Below, piece after piece: positions 7,724 through 15,825 of a DNA stretch of 64,000 nucleotides. The stretch lies in contig JAEZDD010000001.1 of the NCBI GenBank assembly GCA_023429785.1, forward strand, positions 1 to 64,000, read 5' to 3'. The notes beneath the pieces are model-generated. The model searched no databases, was not told the origin of the DNA, and was given only the letters and a program-made list of their open reading frames with translations. Source of the DNA: Bacillota bacterium. GTDB lineage: Bacteria; Bacillota; Clostridia; Oscillospirales; Ruminococcaceae. Each line of letters starts with the position of its first letter. The stretch's first letter is position 1. A program made the position numbers and the translations under genes.

Positions 7724-8905
7724 TTATATAATAGTGGCTGAAAATTCTTCAGCTATCTGAAGCAGCTCTTCTCTGTCCTTCTCACTAGGCTTGAAATTAA
7801 CCTTCGGCATTTTTTCAAAAACCTTTAGCGAAAGCCCTGTAGCTCTTTCACTTAAAAGCTTGCACGCCTCGCCGCTCCAGCCATACGAGCCGAAAATCAA
7901 GGTAGGCTTCCCTCTGTTTGAAATAGCGTCAATCATCGACATCAGGTCCCATACAGGTTTCAAGGCATCACGGTTGATTGTCGGCGATCCAAACAAAAGG
8001 GCTGATGAATGCTCGATTTTTGAAGCCAGCTCCGCATAATCGTGACAGATTATATCATACGAATTTGTTTTTATCCCTTTTTCATTCAATGCTTTTTCAA
8101 GAATGTGTGCCATTTCTCTGGTGTAGCCATAAGCCGAAACATAAAAAATTGTGGCTGTTTTTTCTTTTTCCTCTGGCTTTGACCATTCACGATAAAGCTC
8201 CATACATTTTTTAATGTTGTTTTTGAGGACAGGCCCGTGACTTGTGCACACCATATCAAAGTCAAGCGCTGACAGCTTGTCAAGTCCGTCTAGAACAAAT
8301 TTCTTGAACGGCCCCATTATTGCTGTATAATAGCCCTTGAATGAACCCCAATACAAATCAGGGTCAGCAATTTCTTCGTCAGTTACGCTCGGCTCACAAT
8401 AATGCGCCCCTAAAAAGTCACAGGTGAAAACAGTCTTGGCTGATTTTAAATATGTGAACATTGTATCAGGCCAGTGAAGATTCGGGGATAAAATAAATTC
8501 GAGCACCATACCGTTCCCTAAATCAAGCGTGTCCCCTGTTTTAACCGGCATTGACTCAAATGCTGTGTTCGTAATTGCTCCAAGATTTTTTATTGCGGCA
8601 GTTGTTCCGACAACCTTTATATCAGGGTTTAGCTCTAAAAGCTTGACAAGACTCCCCGAATGGTCCGGCTCGGTATGATTAAAAATAACATAATCAATTT
8701 TCGAAACGTCAGTCAGCTCGCTCACTTCATCAAGATACTTCTTCCCGAATTTGTCGTGGACAGTCTCAACAAGCGCAACCTTTTCACCTTTAATTAAGTA
8801 AGCATTATATGATGTTCCATAATCCGTCTTCATTATTATATCAAAAACCCTAAGGTTTGGATTAATTGAACCTATATAAAAAATGTTATCCTTCAGCTGT
8901 TTCAT
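7724..8905 (-). CDS. fprA: Flavodiiron protein (FprA, A-type flavoprotein)
   Basis: This 393-residue protein reduces oxygen (and in some members nitric oxide) to protect anaerobes. Residues about 1-245 are a metallo-beta-lactamase-like diiron domain. Its ligands are visible: H-x-E-x-D in HTEPDHSG near 77, a histidine in LHWPD, an aspartate in CDFLG and a histidine in TSHGP. The rest is a flavodoxin domain starting at IFYVSAYG near 250. The start is taken at the ATG at 8905, because GGAGGT lies 10 bp upstream; a TTG at 8923 overlaps that ribosome site. It lies downstream of rubredoxin, its usual electron donor. Confidence 0.93.
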   Translation of the reverse strand: MKQLKDNIFYIGSINPNLRVFDIIMKTDYGTSYNAYLIKGEKVALVETVHDKFGKKYLDEVSELTDVSKIDYVIFNHTEPDHSGSLVKLLELNPDIKVVGTTAAIKNLGAITNTAFESMPVKTGDTLDLGNGMVLEFILSPNLHWPDTMFTYLKSAKTVFTCDFLGAHYCEPSVTDEEIADPDLYWGSFKGYYTAIMGPFKKFVLDGLDKLSALDFDMVCTSHGPVLKNNIKKCMELYREWSKPEEKEKTATIFYVSAYGYTREMAHILEKALNEKGIKTNSYDIICHDYAELASKIEHSSALLFGSPTINRDALKPVWDLMSMIDAISNRGKPTLIFGSYGWSGEACKLLSERATGLSLKVFEKMPKVNFKPSEKDREELLQIAEEFSATII

Positions 8906-8928
8906 AAATACAATTACCTCCAATTAAT

Positions 8929-8959
8929 ATTTAAGCCAGCCCCAAAGACTGGCTTAAAT
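8929..8959. other. Perfect hairpin between rubredoxin and fprA
   Basis: An 11-bp perfect stem (8929-8939 with 8949-8959) has a 9-nt loop and lies 8 bp before the fprA ribosome site. There is no T run after it on the minus strand, so it is more likely an mRNA processing or stabilising element than a terminator. Confidence 0.55.
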
Positions 8960-8997
8960 CACTATACATAGTCCCGCTTGTATTAGCTCATTTTTCT

Positions 8998-9153
8998 TTA
9001 AAGCGCTGAAAATGCGTCCTTTGTAGCTCCGCATACAGGACATACCCAATCGTCTGGGATATCTTCAAAGGCTGTTCCTGGTGCAATTCCTGAATCTGGG
9101 TCGCCAACTGCCGGGTCATAAACATAACCGCATACACATTCATATTTTGTCAT
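8998..9153 (-). CDS. rd: Rubredoxin with a shortened first iron knuckle
   Basis: This 51-residue single-iron electron carrier would donate electrons to the flavodiiron protein encoded 92 bp downstream. The core GDPDSGIAPGT and the second knuckle CPVCG are classical. The first knuckle reads CVCG, so its two cysteines are separated by one residue instead of the usual two. I checked this against the codons. The ATG at 9153 is chosen because AGAGGA precedes it; a longer frame from 9192 would run through that ribosome site. Confidence 0.9.
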   Translation of the reverse strand: MTKYECVCGYVYDPAVGDPDSGIAPGTAFEDIPDDWVCPVCGATKDAFSAL

Positions 9154-9227
9154 AATATATCCTCTTTTCATTTTAATTTTAGAAACACACAAAGTGTACC
9201 AAAATTGTATGTTTCTATTTTAATTTA

Positions 9228-9256
9228 ATGTTACCACATTGCTAAATGCTTGTCAA
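9228..9256 (-). promoter_or_regulatory. Sigma-A promoter for rubredoxin-fprA
   Basis: TTGACA (9251-9256), 17 bp and TAACAT (9228-9233) lie on the minus strand. The -35 box is part of the palindrome TGTCAA-ttgtt-TTGACA (9251-9267). The leader can form an 8-bp hairpin (9180-9187 with 9210-9217). Confidence 0.65.
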
Positions 9257-9420
9257 TTGTTTTGACACTAAAATTTGCATAAAATTAAATACACTAAAAT
9301 TAATATTAATGCTTAAAATTAATATAATAAAATTGTGCTTAATTATACGGAGTTGTTCAAATTCAACAACGGACGTGACAATTTTTTTTGAAATTTTTAC
9401 AACTTTTTTAGCAATCCCTA
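9257..9420. other. AT-rich divergent spacer with an operator-like palindrome
   Basis: This stretch between the rubredoxin and hrcA promoters has no gene. It holds the palindrome GTTGTT-caaattc-AACAAC (9352-9370), which could be a regulator site, and little else beyond A and T runs. Confidence 0.4.
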
Positions 9421-9449
9421 TTGACAAGTGCTAATTTTCGTGTTAAATT
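9421..9449 (+). promoter_or_regulatory. Sigma-A promoter of the heat-shock operon
   Basis: TTGACA (9421-9426), 17 bp and TAAATT (9444-9449). The predicted start lies inside the CIRCE element. The spacer contains AGTGCTAA (9427-9434), which matches most of one CIRCE arm. Confidence 0.8.
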
Positions 9450-9453
9450 ATTA

Positions 9454-9480
9454 TTAGCACTCAAGATGATAGAGTGCTAA
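9454..9480 (+). promoter_or_regulatory. CIRCE operator bound by HrcA
   Basis: A perfect TTAGCACTC-N9-GAGTGCTAA inverted repeat. HrcA binds this element and represses hrcA-grpE-dnaK-dnaJ until heat stress diverts the chaperonin that keeps HrcA active. Confidence 0.97.
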
Positions 9481-9519
9481 CACCTTAAAAATTGATAAAA
9501 TTTATATGGGGGTTATAAA

Positions 9520-10530
9520 GTGGATGAAAGAAAACTGAAGATACTTTCTTCTATTGTTGAGGAATATATCGTTACCGGCGAGCCTGTCGGTTCAAAAGCG
9601 CTTATGAACCTTCTCGACTTTAACGTTTCACCCGCAACAATAAGAAATGAAATGGCGACACTGGAACAGCTTGGTTTTCTTGAACAGCCACACACTTCAG
9701 CGGGGAGGATTCCAACCTTTTCGGGCTATCGGCTTTATGTTGACGAGCTGATGATGAAGAGGACTATCCCCGAGGATGAAAGGGAGATGCTTGACAGACT
9801 TCTTGATATCGACGACCTGACTGAGGAGGGCATTGTTCAAAAAGCCTCTCTGGCTTTAGCTGAACTGACGAAATGCGCAACAGTTGTTGCGAACTCGACA
9901 CCTAAATTTTCCGTAATTTCCAAGGTCGAAATTGTTCCGACGGGGAAAAGGCTTTATGTTATATTGCTGATAACTTCATCGGGGAATATAAAAAATAAGG
10001 TATGCCGGCTTGAATTTGACCTCACCGATGAACAGCTTGATTTTTTCTCAAACTTTATGAAGGAAAATCTCGAGGGCTTATCTGTCGATAACATTTCAGA
10101 TGAGCTGATGCAAAAGCTTTCGCTCGCTATGGGCACATATATGCTGACGCTGACACCTTTAATTAACGGCGTTTGCGAGCTTTCAAAAAACCTTGTTGCT
10201 AATGAGGTTGAGGTTCGCGGGGAAACAAATCTTCTGGCTTGCAATGATTTTAACAAGCAGGAAATTATTAAATTCATTGAAAATAAAAATCAGTTCTCAA
10301 AGCTTCTTGATGACAGCTTCAGCGGCTTGCACGTCGTTTTTTCTCAGGAAAAAAATGATTTTGTGATTAACAACTCAAGTATTATCACCTCGCCTTTTTT
10401 AAAGGACGGGAAAGCAGCCGGGACGCTTGGCGTTATCGGCCCGATGAGAATAGATTATGCTAAAATTATTCCGTATTTAGAGTATTTTACTCAAAAGATT
10501 ACAGACCTCATTTCTGATGATGAGGAATAA
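9520..10530 (+). CDS. hrcA: Heat-inducible transcription repressor HrcA
   Basis: This 336-residue repressor binds CIRCE. Residues 1-75 form a winged-helix DNA-binding domain with the family hallmarks TGEPVGSKAL and SPATIRNEMA. A GAF-like and dimerisation region follows and ends with GVIGPMRIDYAKIIPYLEYF. It starts at GTG 9520, with GGGGGT at 9508-9513. The perfect CIRCE lies 40 bp upstream, so it represses itself. It is the first gene of hrcA-grpE-dnaK-dnaJ, the standard Firmicutes order. GroEL, which modulates HrcA, is not in the window. Confidence 0.96.
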   Translation: MDERKLKILSSIVEEYIVTGEPVGSKALMNLLDFNVSPATIRNEMATLEQLGFLEQPHTSAGRIPTFSGYRLYVDELMMKRTIPEDEREMLDRLLDIDDLTEEGIVQKASLALAELTKCATVVANSTPKFSVISKVEIVPTGKRLYVILLITSSGNIKNKVCRLEFDLTDEQLDFFSNFMKENLEGLSVDNISDELMQKLSLAMGTYMLTLTPLINGVCELSKNLVANEVEVRGETNLLACNDFNKQEIIKFIENKNQFSKLLDDSFSGLHVVFSQEKNDFVINNSSIITSPFLKDGKAAGTLGVIGPMRIDYAKIIPYLEYFTQKITDLISDDEE

Positions 10531-10553
10531 CAGAAAGGTTGGGGAAACACTCG

Positions 10554-11099
10554 ATGAGCAAAAATGATAAAAAAGATGAAATTTTAAATGAAGCTGACTC
10601 AACAGCTGAAGCATCCGAGAACGATGTTGCGGCGGCGGAGAATAACGCTTCACAGGAAAATGAATGTGAAAAAATCAAGGCTGAGCTAGCCTCAGAAAAA
10701 GATAAGTATATCAGGCTTTGCGCAGAATATGACAATTTTAGAAAGCGCAGCGCTAAGGAAAGGCTCGAAAGCTATTCCGACGCAACCTCAAAGGTTATCG
10801 CTGACATACTCCCTATTTATGATAATTTCGAAAGAGCCTTGATGTGCGAAACAACCGACGAAACCTTTAAAAAAGGGACTGAAATGATTTTTAATCAGTT
10901 TTCAGAGGCACTGAAAAAGCTGGGCATCGAAATCATCAACCCTGTCGGTGAGGAATTCGACCCGAACCTCGCTCAAGCGATTAATCAGATTGAGGACGAG
11001 AATTTGGGCGAGAATGTTGTCGCACAGGTTTTTCAAAAGGGCTATAAAATCGGCGACAAGGTTATTCGCTATGCAATGGTGGTTGTCGCAAACCCATAA
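10554..11099 (+). CDS. grpE: Nucleotide exchange factor GrpE
   Basis: This 181-residue cochaperone releases ADP from DnaK. A charged, low-complexity N-terminus of about 45 residues leads into a long coiled coil containing YDNFRKRSAKE. The C-terminal beta domain ends with GYKIGDKVIRYAMVVV, the family signature. I place the start at ATG 10554. A TTG at 10539 would sit directly on the AGAAAGG ribosome site and is unlikely. The gene follows hrcA by 23 bp. Confidence 0.94.
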   Translation: MSKNDKKDEILNEADSTAEASENDVAAAENNASQENECEKIKAELASEKDKYIRLCAEYDNFRKRSAKERLESYSDATSKVIADILPIYDNFERALMCETTDETFKKGTEMIFNQFSEALKKLGIEIINPVGEEFDPNLAQAINQIEDENLGENVVAQVFQKGYKIGDKVIRYAMVVVANP

Positions 11100-11241
11100 A
11101 CGTCTTGTGAAGCAAGACAATGCTTGGCTGTAATAAATACTTGGCAATAACCACAAGAATTCACGTTGACGAAGTAGGGAATTCTTATAACGTCTTGTGT
11201 AACAAGACAATGCAATGCTTTGTTCAAGGGCTTTTGCCCTT
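11099..11241 (+). repeat. grpE-dnaK spacer with a duplicated hairpin
   Basis: Two direct copies of a 25-bp sequence lie at 11099-11123 and 11189-11213 and differ at two or three bases. Each folds as GTCTTG...CAAGAC. Between them AAGAATTC (11155-11162) can pair with GAATTCTT (11179-11186). After them AAGGGC-tttt-GCCCTT forms another hairpin (11226-11241). None carries a terminator T run. The structures probably affect mRNA processing or stability between grpE and dnaK. Confidence 0.7.
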
Positions 11242-11281
11242 AAAAATATGTAAAATTTAAATTAAAAGGAGAACGATTATT

Positions 11282-13105
11282 ATGAGTAAAATTATTGGTA
11301 TTGACCTAGGTACAACTAACTCTTGCGTTGCTGTAATGGAGGGCGGAGAGGCTGTTGTTATTGCTAACACAGAGGGCGCCAGAACAACCCCTTCGGTTGT
11401 CGGTGTTTCAAAAAACGGCGACAGACTTGTCGGTCAGGTTGCTAAGCGTCAGGCTGTAACAAACTATGACAACACAATTATCTCGATTAAAAGACACATG
11501 GGTTCTGACTTCAAGGCTCAAATGGGCGGAAAGTCATATACCCCACAGGAAATTTCAGCAATGATTCTTCAAAAGCTGAAGGCTGACGCTGAAAGCTATC
11601 TCGGCGAAAAGGTAACCGACGCTGTTATAACTGTTCCGGCTTATTTCACTGACGCTCAAAGACAGGCAACTAAGGATGCCGGTCAAATCGCCGGACTGAA
11701 TGTAAAGCGAATTATCAACGAGCCGACTGCTGCCGCTCTTGCTTACGGTATTGACAAAGAAAATGACCAGAAAATCATGGTTTATGACCTTGGCGGAGGA
11801 ACCTTCGACGTTTCTATCATTGAAATGGGCGACGGAGTTCAGGAGGTTCTCGCTACTGCCGGAAACAACCGTCTTGGCGGTGACGACTTCGACCAGAGAG
11901 TTATCGACTGGCTGGTTTCTGAATTCAAAAAATCCGAGGGAATTGACCTCACAAACGATAAGATGGCTATGCAGCGTCTTAAAGAAGCAGCTGAAAAATC
12001 GAAGATTGAGCTTTCATCAACTCCTTCATCAGCAATAAGCCTTCCTTTCATCACCGCTGATGCAACTGGACCAAAGCACCTTGAAATGACACTTTCAAAA
12101 GCGAAGTTCGATGAGCTGACACACGACCTTGTTGACGCAACAATGGGACCTGTTAAGCAGGCTCTTGCTGATGCCGGACTAAAGCCGGGCGACCTTCACA
12201 AGGTTCTTCTTGTTGGTGGTTCAACCCGTATCCCTGCCGTTCAGGAAGCAGTAAAAAACTATATGGGCAAGGAGCCTTTCAAGGGCATCAATCCTGACGA
12301 ATGTGTTGCTGTCGGTGCCGCTATTCAAGGCGGAGTTCTGACCGGCGACGTTAAGGGACTATTACTTCTTGACGTAACTCCTCTTTCACTTGGACTTGAA
12401 ACAATGGGCGGAGTTTGCACTAAGATTATCGAAAGAAATACAACTATCCCGACTAAGAAATCACAGGTTTTCTCAACTGCCGCTGACAATCAGACTGCTG
12501 TTGACATCAATGTTCTTCAGGGTGAACGTGAATTTGCTAAGGACAACAAGCCTCTTGGAATGTTCAGACTTGACGGTATCGCTCCTGCTCCTCGTGGAAT
12601 CCCTCAGATTGAAGTTACCTTTGATATTGACGCAAACGGTATCGTTCACGTTTCCGCTAAGGACCTAGGCACAGGAAAGGAACAGAAAATCACAATTTCT
12701 TCTTCAACAAATATGTCAAAGGACGATATTGAAAAGGCTGTCAAGAACGCTGAACAATTCGCTTCTGAGGATAAGAAGAAAAGAGAAGAGGTTGACATCC
12801 GAAATTCAGCTGACAGTATGGTTTTCCAGTGTGAAAAGGCAATGACTGAAATGGGCGACAAGATTTCTGCTGACGAAAAGTCAAATATCGAAACAAAAAT
12901 TGCCGCTCTAAAAGAAGCATTAAAGGGCACTGATACTGACGCTATCAAGGCTAAGCAAGAGGAGCTTCAAAAGGATTTCTATGAGGTTTCAACAAAAATG
13001 TATCAGCAGGCAGCTCAGGCACAGCAGGCTTCGCAGGGTGACGCTTCCGGCTCTCAGGCTAAGAATGATGATGTTATCGACGCTGAATTCACTGACGCTG
13101 AATAG
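11282..13105 (+). CDS. dnaK: Molecular chaperone DnaK (Hsp70)
   Basis: This 607-residue ATP-dependent chaperone refolds and protects proteins. The ATPase domain begins with IGIDLGTTNSC at 4-14, has the phosphate-2 motif DLGGGTFDVS near 163-172 and VGGSTRIPAV near 310. The substrate-binding domain starts after the DVTPLSLGLET linker, and the helical lid ends in a Gln/Ala-rich tail with DAEF. An AAAAGGAG site precedes the ATG. It is read from the CIRCE promoter. It uses a narrower codon set than its neighbours, as highly expressed genes do. Confidence 0.97.
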   Translation: MSKIIGIDLGTTNSCVAVMEGGEAVVIANTEGARTTPSVVGVSKNGDRLVGQVAKRQAVTNYDNTIISIKRHMGSDFKAQMGGKSYTPQEISAMILQKLKADAESYLGEKVTDAVITVPAYFTDAQRQATKDAGQIAGLNVKRIINEPTAAALAYGIDKENDQKIMVYDLGGGTFDVSIIEMGDGVQEVLATAGNNRLGGDDFDQRVIDWLVSEFKKSEGIDLTNDKMAMQRLKEAAEKSKIELSSTPSSAISLPFITADATGPKHLEMTLSKAKFDELTHDLVDATMGPVKQALADAGLKPGDLHKVLLVGGSTRIPAVQEAVKNYMGKEPFKGINPDECVAVGAAIQGGVLTGDVKGLLLLDVTPLSLGLETMGGVCTKIIERNTTIPTKKSQVFSTAADNQTAVDINVLQGEREFAKDNKPLGMFRLDGIAPAPRGIPQIEVTFDIDANGIVHVSAKDLGTGKEQKITISSSTNMSKDDIEKAVKNAEQFASEDKKKREEVDIRNSADSMVFQCEKAMTEMGDKISADEKSNIETKIAALKEALKGTDTDAIKAKQEELQKDFYEVSTKMYQQAAQAQQASQGDASGSQAKNDDVIDAEFTDAE

Positions 13106-13189
13106 TTTTCATATCCTCTAAGAAACGCACTGAATGTGCTTAACATAAATTATTTATTAACAAATGCATTTGGCTGGATAGGGTGGAGA

Positions 13190-13280
13190 TTTCTCCGCCC
13201 TCATTCAGATTTTACAAGTGCTTGATTTTATGTTAATATATAGTCTGAATTATTTGACAAAGGGCAATATTCATTTGCCC
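13190..13280 (+). other. dnaK-dnaJ spacer with two hairpins
   Basis: The 206-bp spacer between dnaK and dnaJ holds GGGTGGAG-attt-CTCCGCCC, followed by only a weak T run, and GGGCAA-N7-TTGCCC (13262-13280). A TTGACA at 13254-13259 has no matching -10 box. The first hairpin may partly terminate transcription and lower dnaJ expression. Confidence 0.45.
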
Positions 13281-13311
13281 CTATAACTATATTAAATAAA
13301 GGGGCTTTTAT

Positions 13312-14469
13312 ATGGCTGATAAAAGAGATTATTATGAGGTGCTTGGCGTTTCAAAGGGCTGCTCTGACGATGAGCTTAAAAAGGCCTATCGAAAGATGGC
13401 GAAACAATATCACCCTGACTTAAATCCAGATGACAAAGCATCTGAAGCGAAGTTCAAGGAGGTCAGCGAGGCTTATGAGGTTCTCTCTGACTCTGATAAA
13501 AAAGCACGCTATGACCAGTTCGGTCATGCCGGTGTTGACCCGTCTTATGGCGGTGGCGGCGGCGCCGGCGGATACGGTGGTTTCAGCGGATTTGGCGATG
13601 TCGGCGATATTTTTGAAAGCTTCTTCGGCGGCGGCTTCGGGGGTTTTGGTGGCTCTCGTGCTCAAAATCCTAACGCTCCGAGACGTGGACAGGATATTCG
13701 CGCTAACATTATCATTGATTTCATGGACGCCTGCAAGGGTAAGAAAACTGAAATTCGTATCAACAGAATGGAAACCTGCTCCGACTGTCACGGCTCCGGC
13801 GCGGCGGCTGGGACTTCCGCTAAAACCTGCCCCGACTGTAACGGCACCGGTACTATAAAAGTCGGACAACGCACCCCTCTCGGTGTTATTTCAACTTCAA
13901 AAACCTGTCCTCACTGTAACGGGAAGGGCAAGCTGATAGAAAAGCCTTGTCCGAAATGCTCGGGAGCCGGACGAACCCGTGTCGCTTCAACCAGAGAATT
14001 TGAAATCCCCGCCGGTATCGACGACGGTCAGACGCTTCAGCTTTCAGGGCAGGGCGACGCCGGAACAAACGGCGGACCCAGCGGTGACTTGAATGTCACT
14101 GTTACTGTCAGACCCGACCCGATTTTTGAACGTGAGGGCTATGATATCAGGACTGAAATCCCGATAACCTATACTCAGGCGACTCTCGGCGATGAAATCA
14201 TCGTTCCGACTATCGACGGGAAGGTTAAGTACGCTGTCGGTGAGGGAACTCAGACGGGAACTGTTTTCCGCTTAAAAGGCAAGGGCGTGAAAAAGCTTAA
14301 CAGAGCTGACCGAGGCGACCAGTATGTTAAGGTCATTGTTGAAGTGCCTTCAAACCTATCGAAAAAGCAGAAGGATTTGCTTCATGAATTTGAAGCTTCT
14401 CTCGGAGAAACAAATTATCAAAAGAGAAAGAGCTTCTTTGACAAGATTAAGGAAAGCTTTACACATTAA
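13312..14469 (+). CDS. dnaJ: Chaperone protein DnaJ (Hsp40)
   Basis: This 385-residue cochaperone stimulates the DnaK ATPase and delivers substrates. The J domain (1-70) has the invariant HPD in YHPDL. A Gly/Phe-rich linker follows (about 75-120). The zinc domain has four CxxCxGxG repeats (CSDCHGSG, CPDCNGTG, CPHCNGKG, CPKCSGAG). The C-terminal substrate domain begins near 215. All key residues are present. A GGGG ribosome site precedes the ATG, and a strong terminator follows the stop. Confidence 0.97.
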   Translation: MADKRDYYEVLGVSKGCSDDELKKAYRKMAKQYHPDLNPDDKASEAKFKEVSEAYEVLSDSDKKARYDQFGHAGVDPSYGGGGGAGGYGGFSGFGDVGDIFESFFGGGFGGFGGSRAQNPNAPRRGQDIRANIIIDFMDACKGKKTEIRINRMETCSDCHGSGAAAGTSAKTCPDCNGTGTIKVGQRTPLGVISTSKTCPHCNGKGKLIEKPCPKCSGAGRTRVASTREFEIPAGIDDGQTLQLSGQGDAGTNGGPSGDLNVTVTVRPDPIFEREGYDIRTEIPITYTQATLGDEIIVPTIDGKVKYAVGEGTQTGTVFRLKGKGVKKLNRADRGDQYVKVIVEVPSNLSKKQKDLLHEFEASLGETNYQKRKSFFDKIKESFTH

Positions 14470-14473
14470 TTAC

Positions 14474-14523
14474 ATGGGCTAAGTCAGGGCAACACGATGC
14501 TCTGCTTAGCCCATTTGGTTTTT
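14474..14523 (+). terminator. Terminator of the heat-shock operon
   Basis: A 10-bp perfect stem ATGGGCTAAG (14474-14483) pairs with 14505-14514, and TTGGTTTTT follows. Confidence 0.85.
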
Positions 14524-14570
14524 ACACAATTTTCATATGCCTATTATTTTTGTTCTTTTTATATTTTGTA

Positions 14571-14599
14571 TTGACTATATTTTTATTATCTGTTATGTT
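14571..14599 (+). promoter_or_regulatory. Sigma-A promoter for the CPBP protease gene
   Basis: TTGACT (14571-14576), 17 bp and TATGTT (14594-14599), 28 bp before the start. Confidence 0.55.
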
Positions 14600-14627
14600 T
14601 GAAATATACTGATTTGGAGGTAATGAT

Positions 14628-15701
14628 TTGGAAAATGGGGTTAATGATTTAGACCGTGCTTATTCCGATAAGGTTGCACTGAGAAAAGCTTCGACCGCTG
14701 TCGGTGTTCTTTTGATTCTGTTCACTGCTTTTATTTATATTTCTCAAATTGTCTTGCTTTTTGTTAACGTTTGTATTTCGAATGGCGGTATCCCCGCGAG
14801 CTATGATATTTTTGTTTCAAGAGCAGCTAAATTTTATTCAAACAGTAACTTTCTGATTTTTAATAATAGTCTGACTCAGATAATCTCTCTTTTTTGTTCT
14901 GTTAGTATAGTTTCGGCATTTTATAAGTTCAAGCCTCTTTCTATTTTTAAGTCAATCAAAGACTCACTGTCTAAAAAAGACAGCGATGAGTGTATAATCA
15001 AAGATGGCGAGCCGAATAATAAATTCAGCACAAAAAGAATTGTTCTTATCGTTTTCCCTATTGTTTTTATGATAAACTGGGCATCATCACTCATCATCAG
15101 CATTATCATTCAGGCAATAGAAAGCTCCGGAATACGCGTCCCCGAGGCTGATTTTTCTTTTAATAATCTTCAGCCTTCAACTCTGATAATTTATTTTCTC
15201 GCACTTTGTGTTTTTGCGCCCTTAATTGAGGAGTTTTTGTTCAGGGGGTGTATAATCAATATTCTCAAGCCCTTCGGCAACTGGTTCGCTGTTATCGTTT
15301 CTTCAGTTTTCTTTTCACTTCTTCACGGGAATATGGGGCAAGGCTTCGGCGCTTTTTTAATCGGAATGCTTTTTGGCTTTGTCGCTATAAAAACAAAATC
15401 AATTCTCCCGACTATTATATTGCATTCACTGAATAATTTCATCCCGTTCTTAAGTTCACTAATCGGCAACCTAAAAAATCAGGATAATCTTCAGATGGTG
15501 TTCTCATTAATGCTAATGGCGATTGTTATAATTGGTTTTGTTTTTTTTGTAATTCATTTCAAAGACTTTAAATTAGATAACAATAAAAGTGTCTGTATAT
15601 CTAATCGTAAATGTTATTCTGTTTTATTTTTGAATGTTTTCATTTTTATTTATATTATATTTGAATTGTATATGTTCTTTTACCAATTTGTCGCCGCCTA
15701 A
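14628..15701 (+). CDS. CPBP-family intramembrane glutamic endopeptidase
   Basis: This 357-residue protein has about eight hydrophobic segments and belongs to the CPBP (Abi) family related to CAAX prenyl proteases. Motif 1, EEFLFRG, is near residues 204-210, motif 2 has His in SLLHG, and motif 3 is ILHSLNN. These residues form the membrane active site. Family members process prenylated or leader-bearing peptides or act in immunity to bacteriocins. There is no bacteriocin cluster here, so the substrate is unknown. Translation starts with TTG at 14628, 8 bp after TTGGAGG. Confidence 0.85.
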   Translation: MENGVNDLDRAYSDKVALRKASTAVGVLLILFTAFIYISQIVLLFVNVCISNGGIPASYDIFVSRAAKFYSNSNFLIFNNSLTQIISLFCSVSIVSAFYKFKPLSIFKSIKDSLSKKDSDECIIKDGEPNNKFSTKRIVLIVFPIVFMINWASSLIISIIIQAIESSGIRVPEADFSFNNLQPSTLIIYFLALCVFAPLIEEFLFRGCIINILKPFGNWFAVIVSSVFFSLLHGNMGQGFGAFLIGMLFGFVAIKTKSILPTIILHSLNNFIPFLSSLIGNLKNQDNLQMVFSLMLMAIVIIGFVFFVIHFKDFKLDNNKSVCISNRKCYSVLFLNVFIFIYIIFELYMFFYQFVAA

Positions 15702-15739
15702 ATTGCAGAATATGCACATATTCGACAAAAATACTGTAT

Positions 15740-15791
15740 TTTACACGTTCTTTACATTTGTAAAGTTTGCACTTTACATAGACTTTATAAA
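15740..15791 (+). promoter_or_regulatory. PhoP-box-like repeats and promoter of the pst-pho operon
   Basis: TTTACA is repeated at 15740, 15751 and 15773, with TTTATA at 15784. All are in an 11-bp register, and only the 15762 slot is degenerate. A TATAAA -10 box lies at 15786-15791 and has no good -35 box. Tandem TT(A/T)ACA repeats with 11-bp spacing are what PhoP response regulators of Firmicutes bind to activate pst genes. The operon encodes such a regulator, so autoregulation is likely. Confidence 0.8.
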
Positions 15792-15825
15792 ATAAAGTCA
15801 TAGAGAAGAAAGGAATGGTATTTAT

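Noticed and set aside
13254..13287. Promoter for dnaJ with TTGACA at 13254
   Set aside because: The only -10-like sequence is 22 bp away, outside the workable spacing.
13420..13869. 149-codon minus-strand and 142-codon plus-strand frames inside dnaJ
   Set aside because: They are shadows produced by the Gly-rich, GC-richer dnaJ sequence and have no ribosome site.
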